Shown in pieces: positions 35,719 through 44,782 of a DNA stretch of 64,000 nucleotides. A program made the position numbers and the translations under genes. The notes under the pieces are model-generated. The model saw only the letters and a list, made by a program, of their open reading frames with translations, searched no databases and was not told the DNA's origin. Each line of letters begins with the position of its first letter. The stretch's first letter is position 1. Source of the stretch: Sva-07 sp964651825 (GTDB lineage: Bacteria; Actinomycetota; Acidimicrobiia; Acidimicrobiales; Ilumatobacteraceae); NCBI GenBank assembly GCA_964651825.1, contig CAZYWK010000004.1:1-64000 (forward strand). The letters run 5' to 3'.

Positions 35719-36645
35719 TCAGGGCAGCGGCACCGACGCGATCCGGACGCAACCGTCCGCGAGGTGGGCGAGTGCCAACTCGCGCGATTCGTCGATGCCG
35801 ACCACGACCTGCTGGTCGTCGTAGATCGCCAATCCGACGATCACGTCGACCGACGGGCATCTGGGCAGACCGAGCTCCTCGGCCAGCATCGACGCCGCGG
35901 TGTCGGCCTGTTCGGGAATCTCGGTCACCACGGTCGCGTCCTCGGGCAGGTCGCCCGACGACGGTGCCCCGACGGCGGTCGCGGCGAAGGCCGCCAGGTC
36001 GTCGAGGTCGGCCAGGATCGGCAGACCGTCCTCAGGTGGTGGCGCAGCGTCGTTGATGCCGGTGTCGAGCTCGAGTCCCGCGCCGTCGGTGGGGGCGGAG
36101 GCACGTTCGACCTCGGCCTCATCCAGCGCAGCGGCCGGGGCCGGAGCGTCAGCCGCGGCGGGAGACTCGCTCTCTCCGAGCTCAGCGGACATGACCGTCG
36201 CCGACGAGGCGTCGCTGTCGTCGTCGGTGCCGTTCACCGAACGCAGCAGCAACCCGCCGGCGAGCACCACGACGAGCCCCGCGGCTGCCGCCCCGAGCCA
36301 CACGCTGGACATCGCTCCACGGCGGCGCGAGCCCGATCGCGCCGGAGCGGACATCGCCGCCACTCCGGCGGCGGCCGCACCATCGGCTCCGGTCGGGGTG
36401 ACATCACGGAGCGAGCCGATCCGCTCAGCCTCCGGGAGGCGGTCCCAGGCGTCGAGTGCGGCGGCGAGATGCTGCTCGCGGGCCGAGATCGACGGGCTGG
36501 GGAGCTCGGCGAGCACCGCACGCACTTGCCGCAACCGGTCGACCTCACCCAGGACCTCGGGGCTGGCCTCCACCTGAGCGCGCGCGTCGGCATGGAGTTC
36601 GCCGTCGAGATACGCGCTCGCGAGGGAGGTCAGGTCGTCAGTCAT
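35719..36645 (-). CDS. Membrane-bound anti-sigma factor-like protein
   Basis: 308 residues. Residues 1-75 form an anti-sigma-like helical domain (LASAYLDGELHADARAQVEASPEVLGEVDRLRQVRAVLAEL); there is no HxxxCxxC zinc motif. One transmembrane helix at ~115-135, then an extracytoplasmic Ala/Asp/Pro-rich stalk and a C-terminal domain with two cysteines (LPRCPSVDV, DGCVRI). The gene overlaps the ECF sigma gene by 8 bp, the classic arrangement. It likely holds the sigma factor at the membrane and releases it on an envelope or redox signal. Confidence 0.82.
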   Translation of the reverse strand: MTDDLTSLASAYLDGELHADARAQVEASPEVLGEVDRLRQVRAVLAELPSPSISAREQHLAAALDAWDRLPEAERIGSLRDVTPTGADGAAAAGVAAMSAPARSGSRRRGAMSSVWLGAAAAGLVVVLAGGLLLRSVNGTDDDSDASSATVMSAELGESESPAAADAPAPAAALDEAEVERASAPTDGAGLELDTGINDAAPPPEDGLPILADLDDLAAFAATAVGAPSSGDLPEDATVVTEIPEQADTAASMLAEELGLPRCPSVDVIVGLAIYDDQQVVVGIDESRELALAHLADGCVRIASVPLP

Positions 36646-37270
36646 CCGCTGTAGTTGGACGCTCGGAGGTGTCGGTCAGGTTCCCGCTGCCGGCGGAAAC
36701 ATCGGGCCCGGGTGTGGTGGGCAGCGGAGGGAGGGCGTCGAGCCGCAGGGCGTCGGCCAACTGGGCGCGCCCGCGGGCGATCCGTGATTTCACGGTACCG
36801 AGGGGCACGTCGAGGAGATCGGCGATGTCGCCGTAGTCGAGGTCGATGACGTCGCGCAGGACCACGACGACCCGGAAATCTTCGCTCAGGCTGTCGAGGG
36901 CCTCGTCGATCGCGAGCTGATCGTCGACGCGTCCGACCTGTCGGCCCGCCCGGTCGTCGACGAGATCGGGTGGGTCCTCGCCGACAGCGTGGAGCGACGG
37001 GCGTCGCTTGCGTTTGCGGAGCTCGTCGAGGGCGGCATTGGTGGCGATGCGATAGGCCCAGGTGCCGAACGACGATCGGCCGTCGAAGCGCGGGAGGTTG
37101 CGCACGATCTTGATCAGTGCCTCCTGGCAGGCGTCGTCGGCGTCACTCACGCTCCCGGTGATCCGCCGGCACACGGCGTGAACGCGGTCGTAGTGGCGTC
37201 GGAGCAGCTGATCGAGCGCGGCCCGGTCGCCGGCCTGGGCGGCGGCAACCAACTGGGCGTCGTCGAGCAT
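36638..37270 (-). CDS. ECF sigma factor (SigM-like)
   Basis: 210 residues. Region 2 (LLRRHYDRVHAVCRRITGSVSDADDACQEALIKIVRNLPRFDGRSSFGTWAYRIATNAALDELRKRKRR) and region 4 (LSEDFRVVVVLRDVIDLDYGDIADLLDVPLGTVKSRIARGRAQLADAL) are complete, followed by a ~35-residue Pro/Thr tail. Gene order (upstream of anti-sigma, trxB, trxA, cwlM) matches mycobacterial sigM, which responds to envelope stress. A TACGCT -10 sits 13 nt before the ATG at 37270 and could be an internal promoter. Confidence 0.9.
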   Translation of the reverse strand: MLDDAQLVAAAQAGDRAALDQLLRRHYDRVHAVCRRITGSVSDADDACQEALIKIVRNLPRFDGRSSFGTWAYRIATNAALDELRKRKRRPSLHAVGEDPPDLVDDRAGRQVGRVDDQLAIDEALDSLSEDFRVVVVLRDVIDLDYGDIADLLDVPLGTVKSRIARGRAQLADALRLDALPPLPTTPGPDVSAGSGNLTDTSERPTTADD

Positions 37271-37390
37271 GGCGATGCAGCGGAGCGTACCGAGGCGTGT
37301 GAGGCCCGCGCGGGACGGTCAGCCGTCAGCACGCCGACCCCGTGCGTTGGGGACGGGGCCGGACGAACGACCTCGCGAGCGGCGGAGCAA

Positions 37391-39310
37391 TCAGACCAGG
37401 GTGATCTCGCCCAGGCGACCGCGGTACGGGCGCTCGGCGCTGCAGCTGCTGTCCCGACCGATCTCGTTCAGGAGCACGAGCATGTGGCGGGCAGGGACGG
37501 CCGGCAGCGCGGACACGACGGTGTCGGGTTCGCTGGCGAACGCCTTCGTGCCGAGTTCGGGGCCCCAGCCGTCGAGGTCGGCCGGAGCGACGTCGTCGGC
37601 GACGGCGAAGAACCGCAGCTGGTACGGCGCGTTGATCACGTCGACCGACAGTGCCTGCTGGGTGAGCTGGTCGAAGGAGACGACGAGACCGACGCCCCGC
37701 TTGGCGCCCATGTACTGCGAGTCGTAGCAGACGGTGCTCCAGGCGGTCGTGGGGTCGCCGTCGGCCAACGCGAGGACAGCTTCACCGTCGTTCTCCTCGT
37801 TGTCGCCGTCGGGGTCGAACGTGGTGACAGCGGCGATGGTGGCCGGTCCGGTGGGCGCGGCGCCGACCGTGTCGACGGGAGGTACCGCGACGCCGGTCTC
37901 GGTGGTGTCGGCGGGGGCGACGGTGCCGGCCGGGAGCACCGTCGTGGGCGAGACGACGTCGCCGACGTACCGCAGGTTGTACCAGAGGAGCCCGCCGACC
38001 ACGAGTGCGACGAGAACGATCACCGCGATCACCACCATGCTGGGCTTCCAGCTGTGGGTCAGCCCCGTGGCGGTCGGCGGGTCGACACGCTCGGAACCCC
38101 GGGGTGGGGTGGGCTGACGAACCGGGCGGACCGGAACGGTAGGCCGCCGTTCGGGAGTGGTGAGCGCGTGGCTCCCCGCCGTGTGTGGCGCCGGCTGGAC
38201 CGGAACGCTGCCGGTCCGCGAGACCTCGCCGGGGATGGCACCGACCATGGAGGTGGTCGTCGGCGTGGAGTTCGTGATCGGTCCGCGGGTGGTGGCGGGC
38301 GGCTGCGGGCCGGTTGGGCGTGGGTCGGCTTGCTGGCGTGCCGGCGGTCGGCGAGGGGAGGGTGGCAGCGGACGCTCGATCTCGTCGGACGGCGCACGCC
38401 GGAACCGGCGGCCGAACGGGGCGATCGGTGTCCGCTCCGGGATCGTGTCGTCGACGACCGGCGGCCCCTCCGCGGCGGCGATGTGGAGGGCCTCGACGAG
38501 CTCCGCCCCGGTTGCCGGCCGGTTCGCCGGGTTGCGGGCGAGGAGTTGATGGATCACGGTGACGAGCGCCGTCGGCAGGGTGGCGCGCAGGCGCGCGAGG
38601 TCGGTCGGATCACGTTGCAGGCGGGCGAGGGCGGTGTCGGCGTCGGTCTCGCCGAGGAACGGCACCCGCCCGGCGAGGCATTCGTAGAGCACGAGACCCA
38701 GCGAGTACAGGTCGGCGCGGCCGTCGAGCTTCTTGCCCCGCACCTGTTCGGGCGACAGGTACTTCGCCGTGCCCATCATGATGTTGTCGCTCGTCAGATC
38801 GGCTTCGGGCGACTGCAGGCCCTTGGCGATCCCGAAGTCGGTGAGCAGGACCCGGCCGTCGGAGGTGATCATGATGTTGCCGGGCTTCACGTCGCGATGG
38901 ACGAAGCCGGCCTCGTGGGCGTGGTCGAGCGCGAGGGCGACGCACGTGCCGATGTGACACGTGAGCTCGGGGCTCAGTCGCTTCTGGGTGTCGAGCAGCT
39001 GGCGCAGGCTCTTGCCTTCGACCAACTGCATCACCACGGCCTGGCGCCCGTCCTGTTCGAACACGTCATGGACCGCGACGATGTTCGGGTGGTTCAGGCT
39101 CGCCGCGGCGATCGCCTCGCGGCGGAACCGTTCGGTGACGATCTCGTCGGTGGCCAGGTTGGGTTTGAGCCACTTGACCGCGACCTTGCGGTCGAGCGTG
39201 AGGTCGACGGCGAGCCAGACCTCGGCCATACCGCCCTGAGCGAGCTGCCGTTGCAGTTCGTATCGCTGGGCGATGACCGTGGGGGACGAGGGCGGGGCGG
39301 CTCTGGACAT
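37391..39310 (-). CDS. Transmembrane Ser/Thr protein kinase with extracellular discoidin-like domain
   Basis: 639 residues. Kinase domain ~16-275 with glycine loop LAQGGMAEVW, lysine in VAVKWLKP, catalytic HRDVKPGN, DFGIAKG and SPEQ, all intact. A ~140-residue Pro/Thr linker leads to one transmembrane helix (~421-443, MVVIAVIVLVALVVGGLLWY). The exterior part (~490-639) looks like an F5/8-type beta-sandwich (LALADGDPTTAWSTV, YRGRLGEITL). No PASTA repeats. It stands where mycobacteria have MviN/MurJ fused to a pseudokinase and similar exterior domain, so it likely controls cell-wall synthesis. Confidence 0.92.
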   Translation of the reverse strand: MSRAAPPSSPTVIAQRYELQRQLAQGGMAEVWLAVDLTLDRKVAVKWLKPNLATDEIVTERFRREAIAAASLNHPNIVAVHDVFEQDGRQAVVMQLVEGKSLRQLLDTQKRLSPELTCHIGTCVALALDHAHEAGFVHRDVKPGNIMITSDGRVLLTDFGIAKGLQSPEADLTSDNIMMGTAKYLSPEQVRGKKLDGRADLYSLGLVLYECLAGRVPFLGETDADTALARLQRDPTDLARLRATLPTALVTVIHQLLARNPANRPATGAELVEALHIAAAEGPPVVDDTIPERTPIAPFGRRFRRAPSDEIERPLPPSPRRPPARQQADPRPTGPQPPATTRGPITNSTPTTTSMVGAIPGEVSRTGSVPVQPAPHTAGSHALTTPERRPTVPVRPVRQPTPPRGSERVDPPTATGLTHSWKPSMVVIAVIVLVALVVGGLLWYNLRYVGDVVSPTTVLPAGTVAPADTTETGVAVPPVDTVGAAPTGPATIAAVTTFDPDGDNEENDGEAVLALADGDPTTAWSTVCYDSQYMGAKRGVGLVVSFDQLTQQALSVDVINAPYQLRFFAVADDVAPADLDGWGPELGTKAFASEPDTVVSALPAVPARHMLVLLNEIGRDSSCSAERPYRGRLGEITLV

Positions 39311-39375
39311 GACGCTGCTCGAACGCTAGTGGGACAAGGCCGTCCGGCACCGGCAATGAAACGGCAGTTCGGCAG

Positions 39376-40236
39376 TTACCCCTTGATCTGGAACGCGACG
39401 CCGATCGTGCCGCGGCCGCCGTGGGTGCCGATGACGGGTCCGATCTCGCCGACGACGATCTCGCCCGGGGCGTACGGCCGCAGCATGTCGACGAACACGT
39501 CGACGTCGCTGCAGTCGGCATGGAGCACAGCGAGGTTCTCGATCGCGCCGTCGTAGCTCTTCACCTTGTCGACGAGGAACGCCAGCGCCTTGGAACGCGT
39601 CCGCTGCTTGCCGCCCTGCTCGACGACGCCACCGGTGACCTCGATGATCGGCTTGATCGCCAGGGCGGTGGCGAGCAGCGCCTTGGCGTTGCCGATCCGC
39701 CCACCCTTCTTCAGGTTCTCGAGTGTGTCGAGTGCGCCGAAGACGCGGGTGCGTTCGATGAGGTCGAGCGCGGTCGCCTCGACGTCGTCGATCGTGCCGC
39801 CCTCGGCGGCGAGACGGGCACAGGCGAGAGCGATCGTGCCGAGGCCGAGGGTGATGCTGCGACTGTCGAGCACCCGCACGTCGAGGTCGATGTCGGGGTC
39901 GGACACGATCGTGCGGGCGGCGAGCTGCGCGCTCTGCATCGTGGCCGAGAGCGCGGACGACAGCGACACCACGACGATGCCGGTGGCGCCGTCGGCGGCG
40001 AGGCGGCGGTACGCCTGCTCGAACTGTCCCGGTGCTGGTGCGGCGGTCTCGGGGAGCTTGGGCGAATTGACGCACCGCGACCAGAACTCCTCGGTCGAGA
40101 GCTCCTCGCGGTCGACGAACTCCTCGTCGCCGAACCGGATCGTCAGGGGCACGATCGTGATGCCGAGCTCGTCGGCGATCGGGCCTGGCAGGTCGCAGGA
40201 GCTGTCGGTGACGATGCGGATCGCAGGCGAATTCAC
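39376..40236 (-). CDS. DegV family fatty acid-binding protein
   Basis: 286 residues from GTG 40236 (NSPAIRIVTDSSCDLP); a TTG at 40245 is an alternative. N-terminal DegV motif VTDSSCDLPGPIADELGITIVPLTIRFGDEEF, substrate loop VVSLSSALSATMQSAQLAA, DSRSITLGLGTIALACARLA and the late GPVIGTHGGRGTIGVAF. DegV/FakB proteins hold a fatty acid for phosphorylation by a FakA kinase; no fakA is adjacent. Lies 11 nt after the DUF6049 gene in the long minus-strand operon. Confidence 0.92.
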   Translation of the reverse strand: MNSPAIRIVTDSSCDLPGPIADELGITIVPLTIRFGDEEFVDREELSTEEFWSRCVNSPKLPETAAPAPGQFEQAYRRLAADGATGIVVVSLSSALSATMQSAQLAARTIVSDPDIDLDVRVLDSRSITLGLGTIALACARLAAEGGTIDDVEATALDLIERTRVFGALDTLENLKKGGRIGNAKALLATALAIKPIIEVTGGVVEQGGKQRTRSKALAFLVDKVKSYDGAIENLAVLHADCSDVDVFVDMLRPYAPGEIVVGEIGPVIGTHGGRGTIGVAFQIKG

Positions 40237-40247
40237 GGGATGCAATG

Positions 40248-42542
40248 CTACGGCGCTGCGCTCGGGTGGCGGTCACGACCCTGTTCGAGTGCAGCGCGAC
40301 GCTTGCCCCGCCAGTGTGCGAACCACCAGCTGAGCAGCACGAGGACGAACGCCGCGGTCAGCACCTGGCCGAGCCCGGTGAACGCCGTGACGCGCGACGT
40401 GATCGTCACGGGCTCGGCGATCGATTCTCCGGCCGGTGTCAGCACCTCCACCCTGATCGGCGAGGTGCCGTTCGACTTCGCCCGGACGGGGATGATCAGC
40501 GATGTCTCGTCGTTCGGGCGCAGGGTCACCTGGTGGTCCCCTGTGTCGGTGGCGCCGGGGTCGGCGTCGGGTGGGGTCGAGTCGGGGAAGGAGAGCTTGG
40601 GTGACGACATGCGCAAGATGACGGCGAGCGGATCGGGCGAGGTGTTGCCGACCTGGACCTCGATGTCGCCCGAGCGGCCCGTCAGGGTGAACGTGAACGG
40701 CGTCGGTGGCACGACGGCGTCGCGGACGGCGTCGGCTTCGGCCTGCACGTCGGCGGCGACGGCGGCCGCCTCGTCGTCGTCGATCGCGGTGGTGAGGAGC
40801 GCACCGAGCTCGTCGGCCCAGCGTTGCGGGCGGGGGTCGTCCGCGGGGAGCATCGACCCGGCGCTGGCGGCGCTGAGTGCGGTCGCATCGATCAGGGCGA
40901 CACGTTCGGCCAGCGACGGCCCTGCATCGGCCGGCAGGTCCACCACGAGAGGTTGGCCGCCGACGGCCTGGACGTCGGTGGTCCCGGTCAGGGTCGATGC
41001 GAGTGTGAACTCGACGCTGGGAGTCGTGGCGGCCAGGGCCTCGAGCCCTTGCAGCAGGCGGGGGTCGGGGACACCGATGTCGGGGGTCGACAGGACACGG
41101 CTGCGGTCGAGGCGTGCGGTGTCGTCGACGAGCATCGACGTGATCGTCTCGACCGCCCACTCGATGGCCGTCGAGGTGGACAGGATCTCGTCGGTGGCGT
41201 CGGCGGTCAGGTCGTCGGAGATCGAGTCGACGACCAGCAGCGGCAGCGTCCCACCGTCGGGGAGCGCGACCGTCGCGAGCAGATCGGTGGCCGGGAGCTC
41301 GTCGTCGATGGTGGCCCGGTACATGTCCTGACTCATCACGAGCAGGCGGACACCCAGATCGCGAAGCTCCTGGGCGCCGGCACTGCTCAGCGGCTCGAGC
41401 ACGATCCAGGTGTTGCGCCGTGACGGCGTGGTCGGCACCGCGGCGGTGAGCATGTCCTCGCCGGCGCTGAGGAGCCGGGCGAACTCGTCGGCACGGTCGA
41501 CCGCCACCGCTGACGACACGTCGAGCGGGACGGCGGGGACCGACGTGAACTCGTCGCCCGTGAGCGCCTCGGCCAACGCCGCCGCGCCGTCGTCGGTGCT
41601 GGCGGCCTCCGCGACCACAGGGGGCGGTGCATCGATGGTGACGGGACCGTCGACGGCGGTCGCCAGCCCGACCGCCTCGTCGAACCGGGCGGCCGCCGCG
41701 GCGTCGCCGGGGCGGATCGCGGTGATCACCGAGAGGTCGAGCGGCCGCGGTGTCGACGCCGTCGCGGCGGGGCCGGCGAGCCGCTGGACGATCGTGCCGT
41801 GCGTGGCCACGGGGAGCAGGCCACCCTGACCGGTGGCGGCGAGCAACTCGGTGCGGACCGGGTACAGCCCGGGTGCGTCGAACTTCAGCCGCTCGCCGAC
41901 GCTCGTCCCCGAGTCGGTCGGCACGTCGAGGGTGAGGAGCGCGGCACCGTCGGTGTCGAAGGTGATCACCGACCGGGCATCGCCGATCTCGATGCCGTCG
42001 ATCGCGTTGTCGCCGAACGCGTTCCGGTTGACGTCACCGCCGACCAGCCGGTCGATGTCGCGGGCGGTCGTATCGCTCGCGAACGCCGGATAGTTCGTGA
42101 CCCGCACGACCAGCCCGAGTGGCTCCGGTGGCGGCACGGTGGTCGTCGGCACCGCAGTGGTCGGCGGAGCCGGGGTGGCGGCTGCGGTGTCCGTCGTGGC
42201 AGCGCCTGGCTCGACGGGAGCGGTCTCCGCGGCCGCGATGGTCGTGGTCGTTTCGGGGGCCAGCGTGGTGGTGGTCGTCGCCGGTGGTGGCGGCGCGAGC
42301 TCGAGCGACGCGAGGTCACCGGTCAGCCGGTAGACGAGATGGATCGACTCGTCGGGACCGAACGCGTAGTGCTGCTCGACGAGCGCGATGCGGATGCCCA
42401 CCTCGGCGGTCTGGCCAGGTGCCACCACGCCAGGTGTGGTCGGGGCCAGTGGCGGCGTGGCCGCGGCGTGACCGAACGCCGAGAGCACGGCGAGGGCCAA
42501 CACGGCGCCGGTGCCGCCGAGCAGTCGTCGTCGGCCGGCCAT
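40248..42542 (-). CDS. DUF6049-like large secreted/anchored protein
   Basis: 764 residues. N-terminal signal peptide (MAGRRRLLGGTGAVLALAVLSAFGHAAA), an exterior region of ~690 residues with a Thr/Pro/Ala-rich linker (~90-140), beta-rich domains and a segment resembling glycosyl-hydrolase-like or polysaccharide-deacetylase-like folds without a clear active site, and one C-terminal transmembrane helix (~720-740) before a basic tail. In mycobacteria the equivalent position holds Rv3909, an essential DUF6049 protein next to MviN. ATG 42542 overlaps the GNAT stop (TGATG). Confidence 0.75.
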   Translation of the reverse strand: MAGRRRLLGGTGAVLALAVLSAFGHAAATPPLAPTTPGVVAPGQTAEVGIRIALVEQHYAFGPDESIHLVYRLTGDLASLELAPPPPATTTTTLAPETTTTIAAAETAPVEPGAATTDTAAATPAPPTTAVPTTTVPPPEPLGLVVRVTNYPAFASDTTARDIDRLVGGDVNRNAFGDNAIDGIEIGDARSVITFDTDGAALLTLDVPTDSGTSVGERLKFDAPGLYPVRTELLAATGQGGLLPVATHGTIVQRLAGPAATASTPRPLDLSVITAIRPGDAAAAARFDEAVGLATAVDGPVTIDAPPPVVAEAASTDDGAAALAEALTGDEFTSVPAVPLDVSSAVAVDRADEFARLLSAGEDMLTAAVPTTPSRRNTWIVLEPLSSAGAQELRDLGVRLLVMSQDMYRATIDDELPATDLLATVALPDGGTLPLLVVDSISDDLTADATDEILSTSTAIEWAVETITSMLVDDTARLDRSRVLSTPDIGVPDPRLLQGLEALAATTPSVEFTLASTLTGTTDVQAVGGQPLVVDLPADAGPSLAERVALIDATALSAASAGSMLPADDPRPQRWADELGALLTTAIDDDEAAAVAADVQAEADAVRDAVVPPTPFTFTLTGRSGDIEVQVGNTSPDPLAVILRMSSPKLSFPDSTPPDADPGATDTGDHQVTLRPNDETSLIIPVRAKSNGTSPIRVEVLTPAGESIAEPVTITSRVTAFTGLGQVLTAAFVLVLLSWWFAHWRGKRRAALEQGRDRHPSAAP

Positions 42543-43279
42543 CACGAGATCGCGTCGAGCGTGAGCTCGAGCAGCACGAGCGTGTCGTGCCGACGCTCGA
42601 ATCCGAACGACGCGTACAGCGCCAGCGCGGCGTCGTTGTCGGTCGCGGTGTTGACCATCGCGTGGCCGGCACCGCGCGACCGCATCCAGGCGAGCGCGTC
42701 GGCCACCAGGAGGCGGGCCGAACCCTGGCGGCGGTGGGACGGATCGACGGCCAGCCGCTGCAGGTACCCCGTGCGATCGGCGACGCCGCTCATCGCGAAG
42801 GCGACCATCGAGCGGTTGGTGACGATCGATCGGGTGCGGCTGTGCGGGGTGGCGTGGACGATGTCGGCCAATGCATCACGGTCGTTGCCCCACTCCGGAC
42901 CGAACGCCCGGGCGTCGACGGTGGCGGCCTCGTCGAGGTGACGCCGTCGCAGCGGGCGGGTGCCGCGGGAACGATGTGTGACGTCGCCGTCGGTGAGCGT
43001 GCGATCGAGCAGGGCCAACTCGTCGATGGTCCGGAATCCGGCGTCGCGGAACGGTTGGACCGATCCGGGAAACAAGGCGCCGGTGCGGATCGCCGTGGAC
43101 CCTCGGTCACGGGCGGTCCGGATCCAGCCCCGGAGGTCGTGGTCGGTGGGCACCATGTGATGGTCGAGCAGGACGAGTTGGGCGATGTCGGATCGATACG
43201 GCCACGATCCGAGTCGAGCTCGGACGCGACGTTCGGTGCTGGTCGCCTCCACGCCGTTGACGGTACTCGTGCAGCGCAC
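42542..43279 (-). CDS. GNAT family N-acetyltransferase
   Basis: 245 residues from GTG 43279; GTG 43252 is an equally possible start. The acetyl-CoA motif A is clear: YLQRLAVDPSHRRQGSARLLVADALAWM, followed by MVNTATDNDAALALYASFGFERR. The N-terminal half is a degenerate second GNAT fold. Substrate unknown. It takes the place that mutT4 (Rv3908) occupies in mycobacteria, divergent from pcnA and first in the run GNAT-DUF6049-DegV-kinase-sigma. Confidence 0.85.
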   Translation of the reverse strand: MRCTSTVNGVEATSTERRVRARLGSWPYRSDIAQLVLLDHHMVPTDHDLRGWIRTARDRGSTAIRTGALFPGSVQPFRDAGFRTIDELALLDRTLTDGDVTHRSRGTRPLRRRHLDEAATVDARAFGPEWGNDRDALADIVHATPHSRTRSIVTNRSMVAFAMSGVADRTGYLQRLAVDPSHRRQGSARLLVADALAWMRSRGAGHAMVNTATDNDAALALYASFGFERRHDTLVLLELTLDAIS

Positions 43280-43296
43280 GCTCCCGACCGTCGCCG

Positions 43297-43302
43297 TAGC
43301 CT
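43297..43302 (+). promoter_or_regulatory. -10 element for pcnA
   Basis: TAGCCT ends 8 nt before ATG 43311 with no ribosome binding site, predicting a leaderless or nearly leaderless mRNA. Confidence 0.4.
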
Positions 43303-43310
43303 GCCGTGCG

Positions 43311-44735
43311 ATGTTGCCCGCACGTTTCGAGCCGATCCTCGACGAACTCGCTCCCCTCGTGGAGCGCTTCCGCGCGCACGGCCACCGCCTCTACCTGGTC
43401 GGCGGTTCGGTGCGCGACCTGCTCGTCCAGCACGATCGTGTCGACTTCGATCTCGATCTCACCACCGACGCCCGACCACCGGAGATCAAGGCGTGCCTGG
43501 AGGGTTGGGCCGACGCGTTGTGGACGCAGGGCGAGAAGTTCGGCACGATCGGCGCGCACAAGCACGACGCCGCGGGCGGCAGGCGGGTCTACGAGATCAC
43601 CACGTTCCGGTCCGAGGCGTACACCGACGATTCGCGCAAGCCCCACGTGGTGTTCGCCGACGAGGTCGACAGCGACCTGTCGCGGCGCGACTTCACCGTC
43701 AACGCGATGGCCCTCGAGCTGACCGGCGAGTCGGGGGCCCCGACGCTGATCGATCCGTTCGGGGGTGCCGCCGATCTCGCCACGCGGACGCTCCGCACCC
43801 CCGTCGCGCCGGAGGTCAGCTTCGGCGACGACCCGTTGCGCATGCTGCGGGCCGCCCGCTTCATCGCCGGCTATCAACTGGCGCCGATCGACGAACTGGT
43901 CGCCGCGGTGACGGCGATGGCCGGGCGCCTGGAGATCGTGTCGCCCGAGCGGATCCGCGACGAGTTCGACAAGCTGATCACCGTCGACCACCCGTCGGCG
44001 GGGCTGTGGTTCCTGGTCGACACCGGTCTGGCCGACCAGTTCCTGCCGGAGCTCCCCGCCATGCGCCTGGAGAACGACCCGATCCACCGCCACAAGGATG
44101 TACTCAGCCACACGATCGCCGTCGTCGAGAACGTCCAGCGTCGCGACGACGGACCGGACTTCGACTTCCGGCTCACCCGCCTCGCTGCCTTGTTCCACGA
44201 CATCGGCAAGCCGAAGACCCGCGGCTATCTGGAAGGCAAGGGCACCACGTTCCACCACCACGACGCGGTCGGTGCCCGCATGACCCGCAAGCGGATGACG
44301 GCCCTGCGCTACTCGAACGACGACGTGGCCAAGGTGACCGAGCTCGTCGCCTTGCACCTGCGCTTCCACACCTACGCGATGGGGTGGTCCGACTCAGCGG
44401 TGCGGCGGTACGTGCGCGACGCCGGCGAGCTGCTCGGCGAGCTGAACGTGCTGACCAGGTGCGACTGCACGACCCGCAACGAACGCAAGGCGGCGCGCCT
44501 GGCCAAGCGGATGGACGAGCTGGAGGAACGCATCGGCGAGCTCAGTGCCGCCGAAGAGCTCGCCGCGATCAGGCCGCAGCTCGACGGCAACGAGGTGATG
44601 CAGTTGCTCGATGTCTCTCCTGGGCGCGCGGTCGGCGAGGCGATGAACTTTCTGCTCGAGATCCGCCTCGAGGAAGGCCTGCTCGACGACGACGAGATCC
44701 GTCGCCGCCTCCTCGACTGGTGGTCCCGGAGATGA
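43311..44735 (+). CDS. pcnA: CCA tRNA nucleotidyltransferase / poly(A) polymerase family
   Basis: 474 residues from ATG 43311; the longer frame overlaps the GNAT gene. Nucleotidyltransferase core GGSVRDLL and DFDLDLTTDARP with the catalytic aspartates, RRDFTVNAMA, DPLRMLRAARFIAG, a C-terminal HD domain (ALFHDIGKPKTR ... HHHDAVGARM), and a helical tail. It adds or repairs CCA at tRNA 3' ends; the two tRNA genes in this window already encode CCA, so repair may be its main role for those. Same location as Rv3907c. Confidence 0.93.
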   Translation: MLPARFEPILDELAPLVERFRAHGHRLYLVGGSVRDLLVQHDRVDFDLDLTTDARPPEIKACLEGWADALWTQGEKFGTIGAHKHDAAGGRRVYEITTFRSEAYTDDSRKPHVVFADEVDSDLSRRDFTVNAMALELTGESGAPTLIDPFGGAADLATRTLRTPVAPEVSFGDDPLRMLRAARFIAGYQLAPIDELVAAVTAMAGRLEIVSPERIRDEFDKLITVDHPSAGLWFLVDTGLADQFLPELPAMRLENDPIHRHKDVLSHTIAVVENVQRRDDGPDFDFRLTRLAALFHDIGKPKTRGYLEGKGTTFHHHDAVGARMTRKRMTALRYSNDDVAKVTELVALHLRFHTYAMGWSDSAVRRYVRDAGELLGELNVLTRCDCTTRNERKAARLAKRMDELEERIGELSAAEELAAIRPQLDGNEVMQLLDVSPGRAVGEAMNFLLEIRLEEGLLDDDEIRRRLLDWWSRR

Positions 44736-44768
44736 TCGAGGGTCCGCCCTCCCGGGAGGCTGCACACG

Positions 44769-44774
44769 TACCGT
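44769..44774 (+). promoter_or_regulatory. -10 element for the GGDEF-EAL gene
   Basis: TACCGT ends 8 nt before the GTG at 44783; no ribosome binding site is visible. Confidence 0.35.
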
Positions 44775-44782
44775 GATGGGCC

